Shown here piece after piece: positions 61,701 through 64,000 of a stretch of 64,000 nt of DNA; position 1 is the stretch's first letter, and every line of letters begins with the position of its first letter. The notes beneath the pieces are model-generated. The model was not told where the DNA came from. It made no database searches and worked only from the letters and a program-made list of their open reading frames with translations. The DNA comes from Strongylocentrotus purpuratus (Eukaryota; Echinodermata; Echinoidea; Camarodonta; Strongylocentrotidae), in contig NW_022145611.1 in NCBI RefSeq assembly GCF_000002235.5, positions 5,136,754 through 5,200,753 on the forward strand, in the 5' to 3' direction. Position numbers and translations under genes: made by a program.

Positions 61701-64000
61701 GGTTGATCAGCACATACTACATTCACAATTGCTATGTATGGTAGTCAATTTCTAAAACCCGTCCAAATCCAAATCCTAATCCTACACTTGTCTCAAAACC
61801 TTAATTTAAAACTACTCTAACCCTATATATTTGATGAAATAAAGCCTTTAGGAAATATTGCCAAAGGAACTCTAAGATCGTATATCTGGGAGGTGTTTCG
61901 CAAAGATCCTAAATTGAAATTATCTCTAAGTTAGACTTAACAATTATGGAAAGCCGTTAGCATCTTTGAAAATATTTTGTAAAAGTTATTTTAAAAAGCA
62001 TAAAATGTTGATTCAAATCATTCATATTTTCTATTATCAAGGAGATTTCTTGCTCTTGATGTGGAATTTATGAAAGTCTAAAATACTTGAATTTCTGCTT
62101 TTGAATATATTTCATTTTACGGCTACAAATGGCTCTCCGTTATTTTTAAGTCCAACTTAGAGTTAAGTTCTACTTAGGATCTTTGTGAAACACCCCCCCC
62201 CCCCCAGTTTTCTATATTGTATCATGGCGCTTACCCTTCTATGACAGCATGAAGGTAGAGTGGTGCATGTTTCTCTCTCAGCTGTCTGATTACATGGATA
62301 CAAAGCCTCTGAAACAACTGAGAAGTGATAACAATACATCTTTATGTAAAATAATTGTTCCTTTTGTTAGATTATTGAGGAAAGAGAGTGAAAGGTACAT
62401 TGAGTGGATGTGATTCTCTTAAAGCCCCACTGTACTACTTGTAGCTACTTGCTCCCTCTATATACAAAACTTCCCCAACCGGTGCCTGTTGGTCCCCCAT
62501 GATCCTCTTTTTCTTATGTTAATTGAGAGCTGAGTTGATGAGATAGCCAACTGTCAGCTGGGTGGTCTAATCCCTTTTGGCCAAACTATTACAGACGTCC
62601 AAAGGATAACTATTCACTTCTAAAAATAAACCATTTTGAAAGGATGATTGCACTTTATCCAATGCAGTTATCACACTACCCCTCGCCCCCCCCCCCCTTC
62701 TTCCCCAACACACCCTCTCTACTAAGAGATGGTCATGGTGACCAGCTCTTCATAGATAAAACTGTGCAGTAGTCATGAAACTGGCTGAGAAAGATATTAC
62801 ATGCATTTTTTAATCTAAACTAAAAATGACATACAGTGAATAGCACTACTCAAAAATATCATCAAACTTTGTTCCAATTTTTCAAAAAATCTTTAGCTTT
62901 CAATGAAAACAAGGTCATTATGAGAGCAATACCTGTGATGGGAATACTGCAATGGCATTCTTCCTTATATGGATTTAAAATATTTTTAAAAATACATTTT
63001 TTTAACCTGAACCAGAACTCAACTTTCTCTTTCTATTCTTCTTCTTTTTCTTCCATTTGAGTACATCCCTCTTTACAGAGTATTGTCGTAATATACTGGG
63101 GTGTGCAGGTGGACCACTACACTGGGGTTTCCCCCTACTCTTATACGAATAGTGCAGTGGGTTCTACACAGGGCCTCCATTTAACGTCCTATCCGAGGGA
63201 CGATGTGTATTGTAATGCATACCTGCCTACATGTCTGTATGGGACATTTGATGAGGATCTGCTGAGGCCACCAATCATCTGTTGCCATGTAGTCCAGGAA
63301 CCACTGAAAAATGGAAAACAATAAATTAAAGGTTTTCTTCCCTGACATAAAGGTGCAAAAATTATCAAGTTTCTGAAATCATAAGAAAATCTCCTTCTGC
63401 TTTGTATTATAGTTACTTCAATCCCACATGCCGATAATCTTGCAATCACTATTATATTATGGCTAACAGACAAGCTATCATCACCTCTACCATGACGGTT
63501 TTTCCACAAAATTATTTGCTTACTATTATATTTTCTTGTATCCTCTGCATTCAATCCTCATTTCCTGCCGACCAAGAATTACAATTATTAACTTCATTTG
63601 AATGATAGTTTGCAATGATTTTGGGGGACAGTAGCTTGCACAGAAAGGGTTAAATATCTTTTGACACCTCCCATTAGCTTCAAATTTGTCTTAAGACACA
63701 TTTATTCAAAATTGCTTTTGATGATTAACTTACTCTGTTCACATTGATGTATATCTCATATGTGTTGTAATATTTCACACGTATTATAATTAGTAGGTTT
63801 ATTTGTAATTTATTGTTTTGTTTAATACGTAATCGTCTATCATTGTATTCTGTTAGTTATAGCGCTTAGAGACTTTGGTGGTAAGCGCTTTATAAGCACT
63901 GTTTTTATTATTATTATTATGAACAATAAGTTTGTTTGTATTCTCTCTACGTGTATTCCTTGCTTACCTCACACGCTAGAGGACATGTATGGAACTGATT
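40216..64000 (-). CDS. USP34: Ubiquitin carboxyl-terminal hydrolase 34 (USP34), 3' part: 29 coding exons, 5' end outside window
   Basis: C-terminal 1248 residues of USP34 (human about 3546), a deubiquitinase linked to Wnt/axin control; the catalytic domain lies upstream of this window. Exons, 5' to 3': 64000-63968 (partial), 63303-63223, 62308-62235, 61453-61369, 60592-60506, 59848-59774, 59490-59296, 58703-58599, 57808-57764, 57466-57368, 56632-56488, 55818-55721, 54692-54611, 54111-54026, 53593-53510, 52839-52733, 52167-51990, 51498-51344, 50655-50577, 49405-49279, 48588-48481, 47817-47710, 47212-47088, 46445-46322, 45451-45372, 44040-43903, 42963-42829, 41909-41513, 40727-40216. All junctions are GT-AG and phases join. 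Blocks recognised from vertebrate USP34: WFLDYMA..WWPQQILIKCP, KHLTEYFSVLYDFAKIGE, GFPFLFQQIRD, MFSTHFMDLWNLYQPKLSEP, ADHDDQEVVVFNR, WAFKYLTPHANQYP, MMYHEATACHV, FAHKLLTLLNSY, LLDERTFLNN, SKRRR. This helical, ARM-like scaffold is well conserved up to the last two exons. Confidence 0.95.
41513..41909 (-). CDS. USP34: USP34 penultimate exon with poly-Ser and acidic/basic runs
   Basis: DLRALLQMFSVVLTQQLNPA and LVPALKHILEVCKKH match the conserved end of the scaffold. The rest is new low complexity: Pro-rich, then a Ser run (TSSSTSSSSSSSNSSSDEF), then acidic and Lys-rich charged blocks. It ends TCATCAG|GTATGT in phase 1, matching the last exon. Confidence 0.88.
42590..42752. repeat. AT-rich tandem array of TTTGTATATT(A/T)C units
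   Basis: About 12 units of TTTGTATATTAC or TTTGTATATTTC, in partly alternating order, giving a 12/24-bp period. It lies in the USP34 intron before the exon at 42829-42963. Confidence 0.85.
44160..44345 (-). mobile_element. LINE ORF2 C-terminal fragment
   Basis: The minus strand encodes TGKIVGRRSRGRRRILWMDS, then LLEERGVKELGVV and NRRLWNSMIAKVNRYGT-stop. This 'G-R-R-S-R-G-R-R-x-x-x-W-x-D-S' ending is typical of many invertebrate non-LTR endonuclease/reverse transcriptases. It is followed on its 3' side by a short TC-rich run and (TTTGA)n sequence (44085-44160). Confidence 0.7.
45000..45325 (+). mobile_element. LINE-type 3' UTR remnant with TTGAAATTGAATTGAA tail
   Basis: Contains TTGTACAAGCATTGCTTTTTAG and ends AAATTGAAATTGAATTGAAA. 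Same family as 25000-25350. Confidence 0.55.
45561..45838 (+). mobile_element. tRNA-derived SINE, full-length copy
   Basis: Box-A-like TGGTCCAGTGGATAAG at about 45570 and box-B-like GGGTTCGGATCCC at about 45614 give a split pol III promoter. The body has GGCAAGACAGTAATCTG and CCACCCAGGTGAGGTAAATGG. The 3' end is GAGCGCTATATAAGACTCC, the tail shared with LINE remnants here. Same family, reversed, at 55838-56132. Confidence 0.8.
46540..46685 (+). mobile_element. Probable LINE 3' UTR fragment
   Basis: T-rich sequence ending ACATGAGGAAATGAAATCATTTGAA, similar in style to the GAAATGAAAT tails at 25310 and 60150. Weak evidence. Confidence 0.35.
46860..47015 (-). mobile_element. LINE-type 3' UTR remnant, minus strand
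   Basis: The reverse complement reads GGGCCCTGCTTACAAGCAAC, TTGCTTACTAAGGGTATCCC, then AT-rich sequence and an AATTGAATTAATTGAAT tail, matching the family at 25000-25350. Confidence 0.55.
48193..48243 (+). mobile_element. TACAGTCAAACCTG-family MITE fragment
   Basis: AGACCACCCAAGGGAGACAA and TTTGGTCTTTGTAGACAGGT match the MITE interior; both ends are missing. Confidence 0.65.
48679..48840. repeat. Foldback repeat with AGTCTTACAAAGAGTT arms
   Basis: The left end GGACCCAGTCTTACAAAGAG and right end TTTTTGTAAGACGGGGCC are complementary. Inside, TTGCGATTGATAT occurs twice in tandem. A possible fragment of the same family is at 46205-46245. Confidence 0.7.
49042..49209 (+). mobile_element. TACAGTCAAACCTG-ended MITE, USP34 intron copy
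   Basis: Left end TACAGTGAAACCTTTCTACA, right end GCAGGTTTGACTGTA, interior AAGACCACCCAAGGGAGACA. It lies next to the exon at 49279-49405. Confidence 0.8.
49521..49711 (+). mobile_element. tRNA-derived SINE, second family
   Basis: Box-A-like TGGATCAGTGGTAGAGCAAT and box-B-like AGGTTCAAAACC. The body CCCTCGGAGAGGACTTGGGG and GCTTTCTTAGCAGTCAGGTT recur reversed at 15655-15775. Confidence 0.75.
52264..52560. repeat. About-138-bp tandem duplication in a USP34 intron
   Basis: The unit with CCATCATTAGGCTT, TTGAGTTCTAGTCATAGAGT and AGAACAGATGATTATTTA occurs twice (about 52266 and 52404), and a third unit starts (TCGTGAGATTTTTA) at about 52543. Confidence 0.85.
53635..53690 (+). repeat. Retroposon tail GCGCTATATAAG plus (ATT)n
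   Basis: Short remnant of the common 3' tail, preceded by an ATACA run (about 53611-53635). Confidence 0.6.
55838..56132 (-). mobile_element. tRNA-derived SINE, minus strand
   Basis: The reverse complement starts GTAGAGGTATTGTGGTCAAG, with box-B-like CCAGGTTCGAGTCCCG and the body CTTCGGCAAGACATTAATCT and TCAGGTGAGGTAAATGGG, as in 45561-45838. It ends in an ATT-type tail just 20 bp upstream of the USP34 exon at 55721-55818. Confidence 0.8.
56957..57126 (+). mobile_element. TACAGTCAAACCTG-ended MITE, USP34 intron copy
   Basis: Ends CCAGTGAAACCTGTGTATGA and AGCAGGTTTGACAGTA, with interior AAGGGAAACAAAAACTATG. Confidence 0.75.
57206..57359 (-). mobile_element. TACAGTCAAACCTG-ended MITE, reversed copy
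   Basis: Interior CTACAAAGACCACATTTTGT and CTTGTCTCCCTTGGGTGGTC in reverse orientation. It ends GAGGTTGACTGTA, 8 bp from the donor of the USP34 exon at 57368-57466, and lies 80 bp from another copy of the family in opposite orientation. Confidence 0.78.
57613..57735. repeat. GGGTGTTTCACAAAG foldback family, half copy
   Basis: Starts GGGGGGTGTTTCACAAAGAC and continues TAGTTGGACTTAACTATGGC. The matching right arm is missing. Confidence 0.65.
59296..59490 (-). CDS. USP34: USP34 exon with conserved acidic run
   Basis: Encodes VEVISDDENDDEDDDDDV, then ISLTEDKYKPTSLEKMISLI and a LVGGK end. An acidic run at the same place followed by ..EEKYRP..LEKMI.. is known in vertebrate USP34, so this low-complexity segment is ancestral. 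AG|GTGGAG acceptor and GGAAAG|GTATAA donor; 65 codons, phase 0. Confidence 0.92.
60055..60175 (+). mobile_element. LINE-type 3' UTR remnant with AAATGAAATGAAATGAA tail
   Basis: Contains TTACAAGCAGTCTTGCTTTTTA and ends AATAAATGAAATGAAATGAA, the TACAAGCA family seen at 25000-25350. It is followed by a GA-rich purine tract (60170-60300). Confidence 0.5.
61888..62205. repeat. GGGTGTTTCACAAAGAT foldback family, copy 3
   Basis: Starts GGGAGGTGTTTCGCAAAGAT and ends GATCTTTGTGAAACACCCCC. It shares the interior words TGGAAAGCCGTTAGCATCT and ATTCTTGCTCTTGATGTGG-type sequence with 23505-23821. Confidence 0.8.
62418..62598 (+). repeat. TTAAAGCC-ended MITE-like repeat, copy 3
   Basis: AAAGCCCCACTGTACTACTT, GGTCCCCCATGATCCTCTTT and TGATGAGATAGCCAACTGTC follow in the same order as in copies 1 and 2; the right end is shortened. 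Confidence 0.75.
63600..63922 (+). mobile_element. LINE 3' end with GCGCTTAGAGA...GCGCTTTATAAG tail
   Basis: SFKFVLRHIYSKLLL is a degraded LINE carboxy-end reading. After about 130 bp come AGCGCTTAGAGACTTTGG, AAGCGCTTTATAAGCAC and an ATT run. Same tail as at 3890-4019. Confidence 0.55.

Overview
This is eukaryotic (metazoan) genomic DNA: two long, intron-rich genes with GT-AG junctions, set in AT-rich sequence full of MITEs, tRNA-type SINEs, LINE remnants, microsatellites and one intact Ty3/gypsy retrotransposon. The CatSper gamma gene (CatSper is present in echinoderms and lost in many other phyla), the many foldback/MITE families and a host/retroelement background rich in TCTAGATC-type motifs suggest a marine deuterostome. 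An echinoderm, perhaps an echinoid, is my best guess; this is inference, not proof.

Layout. 1-4347: upstream flank with a foldback element and a LINE remnant. 4348-33371 (+): a complete gene for CatSper auxiliary subunit gamma (CATSPERG), 22 coding exons that join in consistent phase into 1246 codons plus stop: signal peptide, large ectodomain, one C-terminal membrane span and a short cytoplasmic tail. Its intron 3 carries a 6.47-kb Ty3/gypsy element (7404-13876) with identical 162-bp LTRs, a 5-bp target duplication and one uninterrupted 1350-codon Gag-Pol, followed by about 800 bp of AGT microsatellite. About 33372-34800 is the CATSPERG 3' UTR with an AATAAA signal. 34.9-40.2 kb is a non-coding stretch, probably intergenic plus USP34 3' UTR. 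40216-64000 (-): the last 29 coding exons (1248 codons plus stop) of the very large deubiquitinase USP34; its catalytic domain lies beyond the right edge. The two genes converge tail to tail and have unrelated jobs (sperm calcium channel; ubiquitin removal).

Most interesting points: (1) the 5' splice site of CATSPERG exon 19 sits at the head of a 19-bp tandem array that repeats the donor about a dozen times, and any shifted use would remove the membrane anchor; (2) two decayed copies of the 5' part of exon 12 lie in the preceding intron, and the live exon 12 carries an acidic, His-containing low-complexity segment; (3) intron 2 appears to be a GC-AG intron, required by reading phase; (4) a young, apparently intact retrotransposon has a 24-bp x4 hairpin array in its leader; (5) several multi-copy inverted-repeat families recur across both genes.

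Exon boundaries were read by eye from splice consensus, phase continuity and resemblance to the remembered vertebrate families. No database search was run.
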